A program made the position numbers and the translations under genes. From Lachnospiraceae bacterium UBA1759 (lineage in GTDB: Bacteria > Bacillota > Clostridia > Lachnospirales > Lachnospiraceae): DNA of 63,675 nt. Position 1 is the first letter of the stretch. Every line of letters starts with the position of its first letter. Below the pieces are notes generated by a model, which had not been told where the DNA came from, searched no databases, and saw only the letters and a program-made list of their open reading frames with translations. The stretch is from NCBI GenBank assembly GCA_002315555.1, contig DCHF01000041.1, forward strand, positions 1-63,675, given 5' to 3'. Shown here piece after piece: positions 9,253 to 17,873 of the stretch.

Positions 9253-9813
9253 ATGAAGCAGAAGATGTATCTTCAAGAAACAAGGCCTAAAGCGCTTGTG
9301 GTATTTGAAACGCTGGTCCAGATCGCAGTCGTATCGACGCTCGGACTGTTTATAGCCAAATATCTGTTTTTCTCCAGCACCACCGTCAGCCGGTCGATGG
9401 AGCCCACGGTCGCCCCGAATTCGGTCGTGTTCATCAATCAGACGGCGTATGTGTTTACGAAGCCCGAACGGTTCGATGTGGTAGCCTTCTCGCGTAACGG
9501 GGAAGAGGACAGTGATATTCTGGTGCGCAGAGTCATCAGCCTGCCGGGAGAAACGATCCGGATCGAACGAGGCGTGGTTTACATCAACGGAAGTCCGCTG
9601 GATATTTCCGCCTATGCTTCCGAGATCACATCCGACGGCATCGCCAAGAACCCGATCCGCCTCGGTGAAAACGAATACTTTGTGCTGGGTGATACTCCGG
9701 CAAACAGTGAAGACAGCCGTTCCTCCACGATCGGTACCGTCTCCATGAAATACATCCGCGGACGCGTGTGGCTTGCCGCTCAGTCCGTGACCGAGCTCAG
9801 GCTCATCAAATAA
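9253..9813 (+). CDS. lepB: Signal peptidase I family protein with Arg at the catalytic-Lys position
   Basis: 186 residues with one N-terminal membrane segment (about 21-40), as in Firmicute type I signal peptidases. The serine box is SRSMEPT with nucleophile Ser48. Box D, which is normally VKRIIGLPGD with the general-base Lys, reads VRRVISLPGE; the Lys position is Arg92, codon CGC at 9526-9528. Box E is also altered: GDTPANSEDSR instead of GDNRNNSxDSR. Position after rplS is the usual lepB position. A Ser/Lys dyad is required in characterised members, so this copy may be inactive, slow, or chemically different. GGGAG precedes the ATG. It may be co-transcribed with murF 13 bases downstream. 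Confidence 0.8.
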   Translation: MKQKMYLQETRPKALVVFETLVQIAVVSTLGLFIAKYLFFSSTTVSRSMEPTVAPNSVVFINQTAYVFTKPERFDVVAFSRNGEEDSDILVRRVISLPGETIRIERGVVYINGSPLDISAYASEITSDGIAKNPIRLGENEYFVLGDTPANSEDSRSSTIGTVSMKYIRGRVWLAAQSVTELRLIK

Positions 9814-9826
9814 AGAGGAAATTCGC

Positions 9827-11245
9827 ATGAAAAATGTAACGATAAATGATATTCTGACCTGCACCGGCGGTACGCTTCTTTGCGGTGACGCGGACATGAA
9901 GGTTGAAAACCTGTCCACGGATTCCCGTGAGATCGGCGCGTCCACGCTGTTCGTACCGATCGTCGGCGCCAACATCAACGGTCATGATTATGTGAAAAAA
10001 GCGCTGATGGCCGGTGCCGTTGCAACGCTGACCGCGGAAGAGGAGGTCTACGATTATTGGCTGGACAACCACGCCGGTGACGACCGTACCTTCATCCTTG
10101 TGGACGATACGACCGACGCGATCCAGCGCATCGGCAAAATGGCGCGTCTGAAGCTGTCTGTTCCGGCGATCGGTGTCACCGGTTCCGTCGGCAAGACCAC
10201 GACCCGTGAAATGATCGCGGCGGCGCTGTCTGCAGAGAAAAAGGTCTACAAGACCGATAAGAACTATAATAACTGGCTGGGTGTTCCGCTTACGCTGTCC
10301 CAGATGACGGATGACGATGACATCGCCGTGCTGGAACTTGGACTGAATGTACGCGGCGAGCTTGGGTTGATCTCCTCACTGACGAACATCGAGACTGCGG
10401 TCATCACAAACATCGGTGTCGCGCATATCGAGTTTTACGGCACTCAGGATGAGATCTGCAAGGAGAAGTTCACGGTAACGAACGGATTCTTTGAAGAGAA
10501 CCCGAACGAAAAGATGCTGTATCTGTGCGGAAACGACCCGTACCTCATGAAGCACAAGGCGGAATGCGGTTATCCGGTCACCATCTATGGCAGCCGCGAC
10601 AATGCGGATTACCGTGCGGTCAATGTTCATTCGGTGAACGGCAAGTATCGGTTTGACCTTTATATTCACGGGGAATATCGGCTTACCGCAACGTTGTCTG
10701 TCCTCGGCGAGCACAACGTACTGAATGCTGTTGCAGCACTCGCGATCGCCGACCGTTACGGTGTGGATCTTGATAAGGCTGCGGAAAAGCTGGAGCAGTT
10801 TACCGGCTTCAAGAACCGTCTGCAGCGCTATGATTACAAGGGCGCGATGATCATCGACGACACCTACAACGCAAGTCCCGCCAGCATGAAAGCGGGTTTG
10901 GACGTGCTTTGCAGCATGGAATACAAGGATAACAACGGCCGCAGGATCGCGATCCTCGGCGATATGTTCGAGCTTGGTCCGGATGCACCGAAGTATCACT
11001 ATGAGGTCGGTGTTTACGCGGCATCCAAGCCGTTTGACGAACTGATCCTCATCGGTGAGAACGCGATGGAGATCAAACGCGCACTGATGGAAGCCGGCTC
11101 CATGAAGAGTATTTATGCTTTTGCGGACAAGAATGCCATTACCGAAGCGTTAAAGAAGGAACTGAAGGACGGTGATATCGTATATATCAAGGCGTCCAAC
11201 GGTATGAAGCTGCACGATATTACGGAAGGACTGATCAATGGCTGA
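9827..11245 (+). CDS. murF: UDP-N-acetylmuramoyl-tripeptide--D-alanyl-D-alanine ligase
   Basis: This enzyme adds D-Ala-D-Ala to UDP-MurNAc-tripeptide in the cytoplasm, the last step in making the soluble peptidoglycan precursor. 472 residues, normal length. The Mur-ligase P-loop is GVTGSVGKTTTREMIAAAL. Other family blocks are the substrate-binding NWLGVPLTLSQM, the central-domain LGLNVRGELG (usually MGMNxxGEI), NALAAL-like NAVAALAIADRYGVD, and the C-terminal DDTYNASPASMKAGLD. SD AAAGAGGAA precedes the ATG. It overlaps miaA by 8 bases. Confidence 0.95.
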   Translation: MKNVTINDILTCTGGTLLCGDADMKVENLSTDSREIGASTLFVPIVGANINGHDYVKKALMAGAVATLTAEEEVYDYWLDNHAGDDRTFILVDDTTDAIQRIGKMARLKLSVPAIGVTGSVGKTTTREMIAAALSAEKKVYKTDKNYNNWLGVPLTLSQMTDDDDIAVLELGLNVRGELGLISSLTNIETAVITNIGVAHIEFYGTQDEICKEKFTVTNGFFEENPNEKMLYLCGNDPYLMKHKAECGYPVTIYGSRDNADYRAVNVHSVNGKYRFDLYIHGEYRLTATLSVLGEHNVLNAVAALAIADRYGVDLDKAAEKLEQFTGFKNRLQRYDYKGAMIIDDTYNASPASMKAGLDVLCSMEYKDNNGRRIAILGDMFELGPDAPKYHYEVGVYAASKPFDELILIGENAMEIKRALMEAGSMKSIYAFADKNAITEALKKELKDGDIVYIKASNGMKLHDITEGLING

Positions 11246-12161
11246 TAAAAAGAAGCCGTTAATTGTGATCGCAGGCCCGACGGCGGCGGGAAAGACCAAA
11301 GCGTCTGTAGAACTGGCAAAGGAGATCGGCGGAGAGATCATATCCGCGGATTCCATGCAGGTCTACCGGATGCTGGACATCGGTTCCGCAAAGATCCGGC
11401 CCGAGGAGATGCAGGGCGTTCCGCATCATCTGATCGATGTTCTGGATCCCAAGGAGGAGTTCAATGTCACCGTGTTCCAACAAATGGCGCGTGAGGCGAT
11501 GGACGGCATCTATTCGCGCGGCCATGTGCCGATTCTGGTGGGTGGAACCGGCTTTTACATTCAGGCCGTGACACGGGATATCGATTTTACGGAGAACGGC
11601 GATGACCGGACGTACCGGCATGAATTGGAAAGGGAAGCGGAGGAGCTTGGCGCGGAAGCGCTTCATGAGAAGCTCAAGGCCATCGACCCGGAATCCGCGG
11701 ACAAGATCCCGGTAAACAACGTGAAACGAACGATCCGTGCGCTTGAGTATTATAACGAGACCGGAAAGAAGATCTCCGAGCACAATGCGGAGGAGAAGGC
11801 CAAGGAAAGTCCATATGATCTCCGGTACTATGTACTGACGATGGATCGCGAGCGCCTTTACGACAGGATCGAACGGCGCGTGGACCTCATGATGGAGGCC
11901 GGACTTTTAGAGGAGGTCAAGCGCTTGAAGGAGTACGGCTGTACGCCGGAAATGACCTCGATGCAGGGCCTCGGTTATAAACAGATCCTGATGCATTTAA
12001 ACGGGGAGATCACACTCGAGGAAGCGATCAAGCGTACAAAAATTGAGACACGGCATTTTGCCAAACGTCAGCTGACCTGGTTCAGAGGAACGGAGGGCAC
12101 GATATTTGTGGATTCGGAAAAGGAAGATCTGATCAATGTATACAAAACTGGGAATATCTGA
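11238..12161 (+). CDS. miaA: tRNA dimethylallyltransferase
   Basis: Transfers a dimethylallyl group to A37 of tRNAs reading UNN codons. 307 residues. The P-loop is IAGPTAAGKTKASVELAK, followed by the diagnostic ISADSMQVYRMLDIGSAKI, VPHHLIDVLDP and VGGTGFYIQAV. The C-terminal part holds GYKQI and the ETRHFAKRQLTWFR block. Start overlaps the murF end by 8 bases, and the gene end overlaps the next gene by 26 bases, so the three are translationally coupled. Confidence 0.96.
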   Translation: MADKKKPLIVIAGPTAAGKTKASVELAKEIGGEIISADSMQVYRMLDIGSAKIRPEEMQGVPHHLIDVLDPKEEFNVTVFQQMAREAMDGIYSRGHVPILVGGTGFYIQAVTRDIDFTENGDDRTYRHELEREAEELGAEALHEKLKAIDPESADKIPVNNVKRTIRALEYYNETGKKISEHNAEEKAKESPYDLRYYVLTMDRERLYDRIERRVDLMMEAGLLEEVKRLKEYGCTPEMTSMQGLGYKQILMHLNGEITLEEAIKRTKIETRHFAKRQLTWFRGTEGTIFVDSEKEDLINVYKTGNI

Positions 12162-13401
12162 CGCGGTCGTGCGTCTGGGCGAGGAAGTCCTGACGGAGCT
12201 CAGTGACCGTTTCCGCGAGATCGATGAGAACGCGGAGTACAACCAGCTGAAGGTCCTTGCGGCCATGCAGCACAATAATCTGCAGGAAGCGCATTTTGCG
12301 GCTACGACCGGATACGGTTACAATGACATCGGCCGTGATGCGCTGGAGAACATCTATGCGGAAGCCTTCGGAGCGGAAGCGGCACTTGTCCGACCGCAGA
12401 TCACCTGCGGTACGCATGCACTTGCGGTAGCGCTTGCGGCAAACGTCCGTCCGGGCGATGAGATCCTGTCACCGGTAGGCAAGCCGTATGATACGCTCGA
12501 AGAGGTCATCGGCATCCGGGAGTCCAAGGGTTCCCTGAAGGAGTGGGGCGTGTCCTATGCACAGGTCGACCTTCTTCCGGACGGTACCTTTGACTATGAA
12601 AGCATCCGGAAAGCGATCAACGAAAAGACCAGACTTGTGACGATCCAGCGTTCCAAGGGCTACGCGGAGCGTCCCACGTTCTCGCCGGAACAGATCGGCG
12701 AACTGATCGCGTTCTGCAAATCGGTGAAGCCGTCGCTTATCTGTATGGTCGATAACTGCTACGGTGAATTTGTGCAGAAAAAGGAACCCACGAACTTTGG
12801 GGCTGATATGATCGTCGGCTCGCTGATCAAGAATCCGGGCGGCGGACTGGCACCCATCGGTGGTTACATCGCCGGTAGAAAGGACTGCGTGGAGCAGTGT
12901 GCATACCGTCTTTCCGCACCGGGCCTCGGCCAGGAGGTCGGCGCAAACCTGGGCCTTCTTCCAAGTTTCTTCCAGGGCTTTTTCCTGGCTCCGACCGTAA
13001 CGGCGTCCGCCATCAAGACAGCGGTCTTTGCGGCTGCGGTCTATGAAAAACTCGGTTATCACGTGATTCCGTCATCGAAGGAGACACGTTACGATATCAT
13101 TCAGGCCATCTCACTTAAGACACCGGAAGCGCTGTGCGCATTCTGCCGCGGTATCCAGAAGGCGGCACCGGTCGATTCCTTTGTTACGCCGGAACCCTGG
13201 GACATGCCCGGTTACGACGATCCGGTCATTATGGCGGCCGGTAATTTTGTGTCCGGCTCGTCCATCGAGCTCTCCGCAGACGGCCCGTTACGTGCTCCGT
13301 ACACAGTCTACTTCCAGGGCGGTCTGACCTGGTTCCACGGAAAGTTCGGTATTTTGAAATCCGTTCAGGAACTTCTGGATGCCGGAGAGATTGGACTGTA
13401 A
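12136..13401 (+). CDS. YnbB-type PLP enzyme (methionine gamma-lyase/aluminum-resistance family)
   Basis: 421 residues, a fold-type I PLP enzyme. It matches the family often annotated as aluminum-resistance or methionine gamma-lyase-like protein. Family blocks visible are AAMQHNNLQEAHFAATTGYGYNDIGRD (read in two parts), the GTHALAVAL cofactor loop, DNCYGEFV, and the PLP-Lys segment GSLIKNPGGGLAPIGGYIAG. The C-C-lyase activity on sulfur amino acids is inferred from the family only. Its start lies inside miaA after AAAAGGAAG. It is also next to miaA/hfq in other Firmicutes, which supports the call. Confidence 0.88.
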   Translation: MYTKLGISDAVVRLGEEVLTELSDRFREIDENAEYNQLKVLAAMQHNNLQEAHFAATTGYGYNDIGRDALENIYAEAFGAEAALVRPQITCGTHALAVALAANVRPGDEILSPVGKPYDTLEEVIGIRESKGSLKEWGVSYAQVDLLPDGTFDYESIRKAINEKTRLVTIQRSKGYAERPTFSPEQIGELIAFCKSVKPSLICMVDNCYGEFVQKKEPTNFGADMIVGSLIKNPGGGLAPIGGYIAGRKDCVEQCAYRLSAPGLGQEVGANLGLLPSFFQGFFLAPTVTASAIKTAVFAAAVYEKLGYHVIPSSKETRYDIIQAISLKTPEALCAFCRGIQKAAPVDSFVTPEPWDMPGYDDPVIMAAGNFVSGSSIELSADGPLRAPYTVYFQGGLTWFHGKFGILKSVQELLDAGEIGL

Positions 13402-13414
13402 TACAAACACGGCC

Positions 13415-13489
13415 ATTTTGTTACAAAATCGGTGATTTTGTCATAAAGCACTGTCATTCTGTCACAAAAAGTGGCATTTCCTTTTGTAG
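13415..13489 (+). repeat. Array of palindromic operator-like repeats, 20-21 base period
   Basis: A perfect 7-1-7 palindrome ATTTTGTTACAAAAT lies at 13415-13429. Imperfect copies are at 13435-13449 (ATTTTGTCATAAAGC) and 13456-13470 (ATTCTGTCACAAAAA), with a weak fourth unit from 13476. Start-to-start distances are 20, 21 and 20 bases, about two helix turns, so all units face the same side of the DNA. The array lies just upstream of the opp promoter. Confidence 0.6.
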
Positions 13490-13507
13490 TTATAGTACAA
13501 TTTATGG

Positions 13508-13536
13508 TTGATTATTACAAAAAAGTGTTTTATAAT
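13508..13536 (+). promoter_or_regulatory. Predicted promoter of the opp operon
   Basis: TTGATT (13508-13513), a 17-base spacer, and a perfect TATAAT (13531-13536). The predicted start near 13543 is about 110 bases before the oppD ATG. The operator-like array lies 20-90 bases upstream of the -35 box. Confidence 0.8.
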
Positions 13537-13550
13537 TAACAGAAATATCA

Positions 13551-13602
13551 AAAGAGGGCAAAGGTGTCCGTTTCCGGAGAAACTTTGCCCTTTTTGATTT
13601 TT
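13551..13602 (+). terminator. Terminator hairpin in the opp leader (possible attenuator)
   Basis: GGGCAAAG (13556-13563) pairs with CTTTGCCC (13583-13590), an inner GTTTC/GAAAC stem can stack on it, and TTTTTGATTTTTTAG follows. It lies about 15 bases downstream of the predicted opp start, so any transcript from that promoter must pass it. It may also end transcripts from the miaA operon. Confidence 0.75.
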
Positions 13603-13655
13603 TAGAAACGATCGCAAGAACGTTTCAATTCAAGCATCTGAAATCGGAGATGAAT

Positions 13656-14678
13656 ATGGCTGACAATAAAGAAGTATTGCTGGAGGTCAAAGATCTGGCA
13701 GTTTCCTTTTACGGCAAAGACGGTGAAGTCCAGGCGGTAAGAGGCATCAGTTATACACTGCATAAAGGCGAGGTGCTCAGCATCGTCGGTGAGTCCGGAA
13801 GCGGCAAGTCCGTTTCTTCTCACGCCATTCTGAGACTGACGCAGAGCCCGGGCGTGATCAAGTCAGGTGAGATCCTGTTTGACGGCCGGGATATTCTTAA
13901 GCTTTCCAAGAAGGAGATCCAGGAGCTGCGCGGTAGCGATATCGCCATGATCTTCCAGGATCCGATGACCTCGCTGGACCCGCTGTTTTCCATCGGCTAC
14001 CAGATGAGCGAGACTTTGAAGAAGCATACCAAACTGAACAAGCAGGAGCGCAGGGCACGTATGGTCGAGCTTCTGGAGCTTGTCGGCATCAACCAGCCGG
14101 AACGCAGAATCAAGCAGTATCCGCATGAACTGTCCGGCGGTATGAGACAGCGTGTCATGATCGCCATGGCACTTGCTTGCGAACCCAAGCTTCTGATTGC
14201 CGATGAACCGACCACCGCGCTTGATGTTACCATTCAGGCACAGATCCTGGATCTGTTAAAGAAGTTAAAAGACAAGCTCGGCATGGCCATCATCCTGATC
14301 ACCCATGATCTGGGTGTTGTTTCCGATATCTGTGACAATGTCGTTGTCATGTATGCCGGTAAGATCGTTGAAATGGGCGATAAGCGCGATGTGTTCTATC
14401 GCATGAAGCATCCCTACACCGAGGGCCTTCTGAATTCCGTTCCGAAGCTTGAGGACCTGAAGGATGAGAAGCTCCGTCCCATTAACGGCAACCCTCCGGA
14501 TCTCAAGGCGTTGAAGCCCGGATGCGCATTTGCTCCGCGCTGTAAGTGCCCGATGGAGATCTGCGTCCGTGAAGATGCCCCGCTGTTTGAAGTGGAGGGT
14601 GAGAACGGTCACTGTGCGGCATGCTGGCGTATGATCGCAGAAGAAAAGAGAGAGGAGGCCGCGGAAAATGGCAACTGA
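13656..14678 (+). CDS. oppD: Oligopeptide ABC transporter ATP-binding protein OppD
   Basis: One of two ATPases that power peptide import. 340 residues from the ATG at 13656, chosen over the ATG at 13650 because GGAG at 13646-13649 is 6 bases from the former and touches the latter. Walker A is GESGSGKS, the signature LSGGMRQRVMIAMAL, Walker B LLIADEPTTALD, and the H-loop ITHDLGVV. The C-terminal oligopeptide-specific domain has the Cys-rich CAFAPRCKCPMEIC motif that binds an Fe-S cluster in some family members. First gene of oppDFBCA; overlaps oppF by 11 bases. Confidence 0.95.
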   Translation: MADNKEVLLEVKDLAVSFYGKDGEVQAVRGISYTLHKGEVLSIVGESGSGKSVSSHAILRLTQSPGVIKSGEILFDGRDILKLSKKEIQELRGSDIAMIFQDPMTSLDPLFSIGYQMSETLKKHTKLNKQERRARMVELLELVGINQPERRIKQYPHELSGGMRQRVMIAMALACEPKLLIADEPTTALDVTIQAQILDLLKKLKDKLGMAIILITHDLGVVSDICDNVVVMYAGKIVEMGDKRDVFYRMKHPYTEGLLNSVPKLEDLKDEKLRPINGNPPDLKALKPGCAFAPRCKCPMEICVREDAPLFEVEGENGHCAACWRMIAEEKREEAAENGN

Positions 14679-15663
14679 TATGTTAAAGCCCGAACTTCCC
14701 GAAGAAGAAGCCGCACTCCTTGAAGTACGTAATCTGAAAAAGTATTTCCCGATCAAGACCGGTTTCGGTAAAAAGGTCGTTCTGAAGGCCGTTGATGATG
14801 TTTCATTCGCAATCAAAAAGGGTGAAACGCTCGGTATCGTCGGTGAGTCCGGCTGCGGTAAGACCACACTCGGACGTGCGATCCTTCGTCTGGAGGAGCC
14901 GACCGGCGGTGATGTTCTTTTTAACGGTGAATCCATCCTGAATAAGAAGATGGGAGAGTACCGTAAGAAGATGCAGATCGTTTTCCAGGATCCGTATGCA
15001 TCGCTGGATCCCAGAAAAACGGTCGCCGATACCATCGGCGAAGCCATGGATATCCACAAATTATATGCAAACAAGGCCGAACGTCAGGAGAAGATCCTGG
15101 AGCTCATGAAGCTGGTCGGTCTGAACCGCGATTTCTATAACCGTTTCCCGCACGAGTTCTCCGGCGGCCAGAGACAGCGTATCGGCATTGCCCGCGCGCT
15201 TTCCGTCAACCCGGACTTCATCGTCTGCGACGAACCGGTCTCCGCTCTTGACGTTTCCATCCAGGCACAGATCATCAACATGCTGGAGGAGCTTCAGGAA
15301 ACAGAGAAGCTGACCTATCTGTTCATCGCGCATAACCTGGCAGTCGTTAAGCACATTTCCGACCGCGTCGGCGTTATGTACCTTGGCCACCTGGTCGAGC
15401 TTACCACCAGCAACGAGCTTTATCAGCATCCTGCACATCCCTACACGGAAATGCTTCTTTCCGCGATTCCGGTAGCGGATCCCGATCTTAGTGCAGCGAA
15501 GGAGCGTATCATCCTGGAAGGCGACATCCCGAGTCCGATGTATCCGCCGTCCGGCTGCCCGTTCCGTACACGCTGCCCGCGGGCTACCGAAAAGTGTAAA
15601 GAGTCGATGCCTCTTCTGAAAGAGATCGCTCCCGGCCACTTTGCAGCGTGCCACAACATTTAA
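14668..15663 (+). CDS. oppF: Oligopeptide ABC transporter ATP-binding protein OppF
   Basis: The second transporter ATPase, 331 residues. Walker A GESGCGKTTLGRAIL, signature FSGGQRQRIGIARALS, Walker B FIVCDEPVSALDVS, H-loop IAHNLAVVKHISD. The C-terminus carries the peptide-family Cys motif CPFRTRCPRATEKC. The N-terminal YFPIKTG stretch is typical of OppF. It starts inside the oppD end with GAGAGGAGG upstream, which indicates coupled translation for a 1:1 heterodimer. Confidence 0.95.
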   Translation: MATDMLKPELPEEEAALLEVRNLKKYFPIKTGFGKKVVLKAVDDVSFAIKKGETLGIVGESGCGKTTLGRAILRLEEPTGGDVLFNGESILNKKMGEYRKKMQIVFQDPYASLDPRKTVADTIGEAMDIHKLYANKAERQEKILELMKLVGLNRDFYNRFPHEFSGGQRQRIGIARALSVNPDFIVCDEPVSALDVSIQAQIINMLEELQETEKLTYLFIAHNLAVVKHISDRVGVMYLGHLVELTTSNELYQHPAHPYTEMLLSAIPVADPDLSAAKERIILEGDIPSPMYPPSGCPFRTRCPRATEKCKESMPLLKEIAPGHFAACHNI

Positions 15664-15678
15664 GACAGGAGTGCAGTA

Positions 15679-16599
15679 ATGGAAACCTTAAAATATCTGG
15701 TAAAGAGGGTCTTCCTTGCGATTCTCAGCCTGTTTGCGATCGTTACGATCACATTCTTCCTGATGAATCTCATGCCCGGTGACCCGTTTATGTCTGAAAA
15801 AGCAACGGCAGAGACCCGTGCGATCCTGATTGCCAAGTATGGACTTGACAAGCCGGTCATCGTACAGTACGGCCGTTATCTCTCTAATCTGTTAAAGGGT
15901 GATTTCGGTACCAGCTACGTCCTTCAGAAGGGCCGTGCGGTTCGCGAGATCATTACCGAGTCCTTCGCGGTATCCATGCAGATCGGTGTTCGCGCTTTGA
16001 TCTGTGCGGTCATCATCGGTATTTCCCTCGGATGTATATCCGGTCTTTATAAAGACAAACCGATCGACAGCATCATCCGTGTAATTTCTTCCATCGGTAT
16101 TTCGACTCCGGGTTATGTCATCGCATTCTCCCTGATGATCGTTCTGTCCGTTAAATTAAAACTGCTCCCGGTAACCTTCGATAAGGGTGCGGGAACCATC
16201 ATGCCGGTCATCACACTGGCACTGTATTCGACCTGCTATCTGATCCGCCTTACCCGCGCAAGTATCCTGGAAGTTATGAATCAGGATTACCTCCGTACCG
16301 TAAGAGCAAAGGGCATGTCGGAATTCACTGTAATTTTTGTCCATGCGTTAAAGAACTCGCTGATCCCCGTTATCACGTACCTCGGCCCGCTGACCGCAGG
16401 TATCCTGACCGGCGGTTTCGTTGCGGAAAGTGTGTTCAATGTTCCCGGTCTTGGCCGATACTTTGTTACATCCATTTCTTCGCGTGATTATACCATGATC
16501 ATGGGCGTCACCATTTTCTATTCATCGATGATCGTCATCATGAACCTGGTATGCGACATCCTGTATAAGGCTGTCGACCCGCGTATTACATTGGATTAA
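15679..16599 (+). CDS. oppB: Oligopeptide ABC transporter permease OppB
   Basis: 306 residues with about six membrane segments, starting with the typical OppB/DppB N-terminus (YLVKRVFLAILSLFAIVTITF, then NLMPGDPF). The EAA loop that docks the ATPase is visible around YLRTVRAKGMSEFTVIFVHALKNS. It ends in VDPRITLD, common in the family. SD CAGGAG lies before the ATG. It pairs with OppC to form the pore in the cytoplasmic membrane. Confidence 0.94.
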   Translation: METLKYLVKRVFLAILSLFAIVTITFFLMNLMPGDPFMSEKATAETRAILIAKYGLDKPVIVQYGRYLSNLLKGDFGTSYVLQKGRAVREIITESFAVSMQIGVRALICAVIIGISLGCISGLYKDKPIDSIIRVISSIGISTPGYVIAFSLMIVLSVKLKLLPVTFDKGAGTIMPVITLALYSTCYLIRLTRASILEVMNQDYLRTVRAKGMSEFTVIFVHALKNSLIPVITYLGPLTAGILTGGFVAESVFNVPGLGRYFVTSISSRDYTMIMGVTIFYSSMIVIMNLVCDILYKAVDPRITLD

Positions 16600-16611
16600 G
16601 GAGGGTAGGTC

Positions 16612-17613
16612 ATGAATATCAAAGATTTTTTGATGCACAATAAAGTGAATCCCGAAGACTTTACCCCGCTCGCCGAAGGTTATTTCGGCGAAGAGAATCT
16701 GGACACGGAAGAGATCGGCTACTGGAAAGCCAGCTGGCGCAGACTGAAGAGAAACAAGATCGCCATGGTGGCACTGGTTCTCATCATCATCCTGTTCCTG
16801 TTTGCATTCGTGGGACCGCTCCTCAGCCCGTATACTTACGACCAGCAGATCCGCGGCCACGAGGCAATGTTCCCGTGCTCTCAGCATCCGTTCGGTACCG
16901 ACCGTCTGGGTCGTGACCTGATGGTACGCTGTATGATCGGTACCCGTATTTCCATGATCGTCGGTATGGTTTCCGCAGTGATCGTTATGATCATCGGTTC
17001 CATCTACGGCGCGATCTCCGGCCTGACCGGCGGAAGAGTGGACATCATCATGATGCGTGTCGTTGACATCATCTATTCCGTACCGGAGATCCTGATGATC
17101 GTTGTTATCAAAATGGTCATCGGTGATTCCATTGAGAATCTTGCCGCCAATGTCAAGATCTTCTCGGGACTGCAGAAGATCGGTACCGGCCTGATTGCGA
17201 TCTTCATCGTATACGGTCTGTTGTACTGGGTCGGTATGGCGCGTATCGTGCGTGGTCAGATCCTGCAGCTGAAGTCCTTCGAGTTCGTAACGGCGGCGAA
17301 GGCACTGGGATGCAGCAGATCCCGTTTGATCAAGCAGCATCTGCTTCCGAACTGTATCGGTCAGCTGGTTGCGACGGTCATGCTTCAGATTCCGTCCGCG
17401 ATCTTCACCGAAGCATTCTTAAGTTACCTCGGTATCGGTGTTTCCGCGCCGATGGCCAGCCTGGGTTCGCTGACTTCGGAGGCGTTAAACGGATTTTCTT
17501 CATATCCGTACCGTGTAATCTTCCCGGCACTCCTGATCAGTTTGATCATTCTTTCGTTCAATTTGTTCGGTGATGGACTGAGAGATGCGCTGGATCCGAA
17601 AATGAAAAAATAA
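16612..17613 (+). CDS. oppC: Oligopeptide ABC transporter permease OppC
   Basis: 333 residues. An N-terminal cytoplasmic stretch precedes WRRLKRNKIAMVALVLIIIL, the OppC/DppC signature start. HPFGTDRLGRDLMVR is the family motif, and the EAA loop is near FVTAAKALGCSRSRLIKQHLLPN. The C-terminus NLFGDGLRDALDPKMKK is typical. AAGGAGG precedes the ATG. It is followed by a 260-base intercistronic region with strong secondary structure before oppA. Confidence 0.94.
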   Translation: MNIKDFLMHNKVNPEDFTPLAEGYFGEENLDTEEIGYWKASWRRLKRNKIAMVALVLIIILFLFAFVGPLLSPYTYDQQIRGHEAMFPCSQHPFGTDRLGRDLMVRCMIGTRISMIVGMVSAVIVMIIGSIYGAISGLTGGRVDIIMMRVVDIIYSVPEILMIVVIKMVIGDSIENLAANVKIFSGLQKIGTGLIAIFIVYGLLYWVGMARIVRGQILQLKSFEFVTAAKALGCSRSRLIKQHLLPNCIGQLVATVMLQIPSAIFTEAFLSYLGIGVSAPMASLGSLTSEALNGFSSYPYRVIFPALLISLIILSFNLFGDGLRDALDPKMKK

Positions 17614-17615
17614 AA

Positions 17616-17785
17616 GTCAGACTAATGAAATTGGTTGTCAAAAAGCTCATGCTTGCATGAAAGCTTTTTGACAGACAATTTCATTCGGGATCTTAAAACT
17701 CATGAGCAGACACAAGCCGCTGTAGCGGCGGCGGATGCCGAAGGAAAACGGTCTGCGAGTGATTTTAAGAGACTGTGAGTCTGAC
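17616..17785 (+). other. Branched structured element between oppC and oppA
   Basis: GTCAGACT (17616-17623) pairs with AGTCTGAC (17778-17785) and encloses two arms. Arm 1 is a long hairpin: AATGAAATTG with CAATTTCATT (17624-17633/17676-17685), GTCAAAAAGCT with AGCTTTTTGAC (17637-17647/17662-17672), and CATGC with GCATG at the tip. Arm 2 pairs TCTTAAAA with TTTTAAGA and GCAGAC with GTCTGC and holds a GCCGC/GCGGC hairpin. No T-run follows, so it is not a plain terminator. I infer an mRNA-processing/stability element, a cis-regulatory RNA, or a relic of a small mobile repeat. Confidence 0.6.
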
Positions 17786-17873
17786 GGAAGTAGTCGGATT
17801 CTTTTACCCCCATGATATTTTCTCCCACCCGGGAGTTAATATAAACTACTTACTTTTATAAGGAGGAGAAACA

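Noticed and set aside
17616..17785. Insertion sequence or MITE between oppC and oppA
   Set aside because: No transposase and no clear target-site duplication; other copies cannot be checked here, so it is listed only as a structured element.
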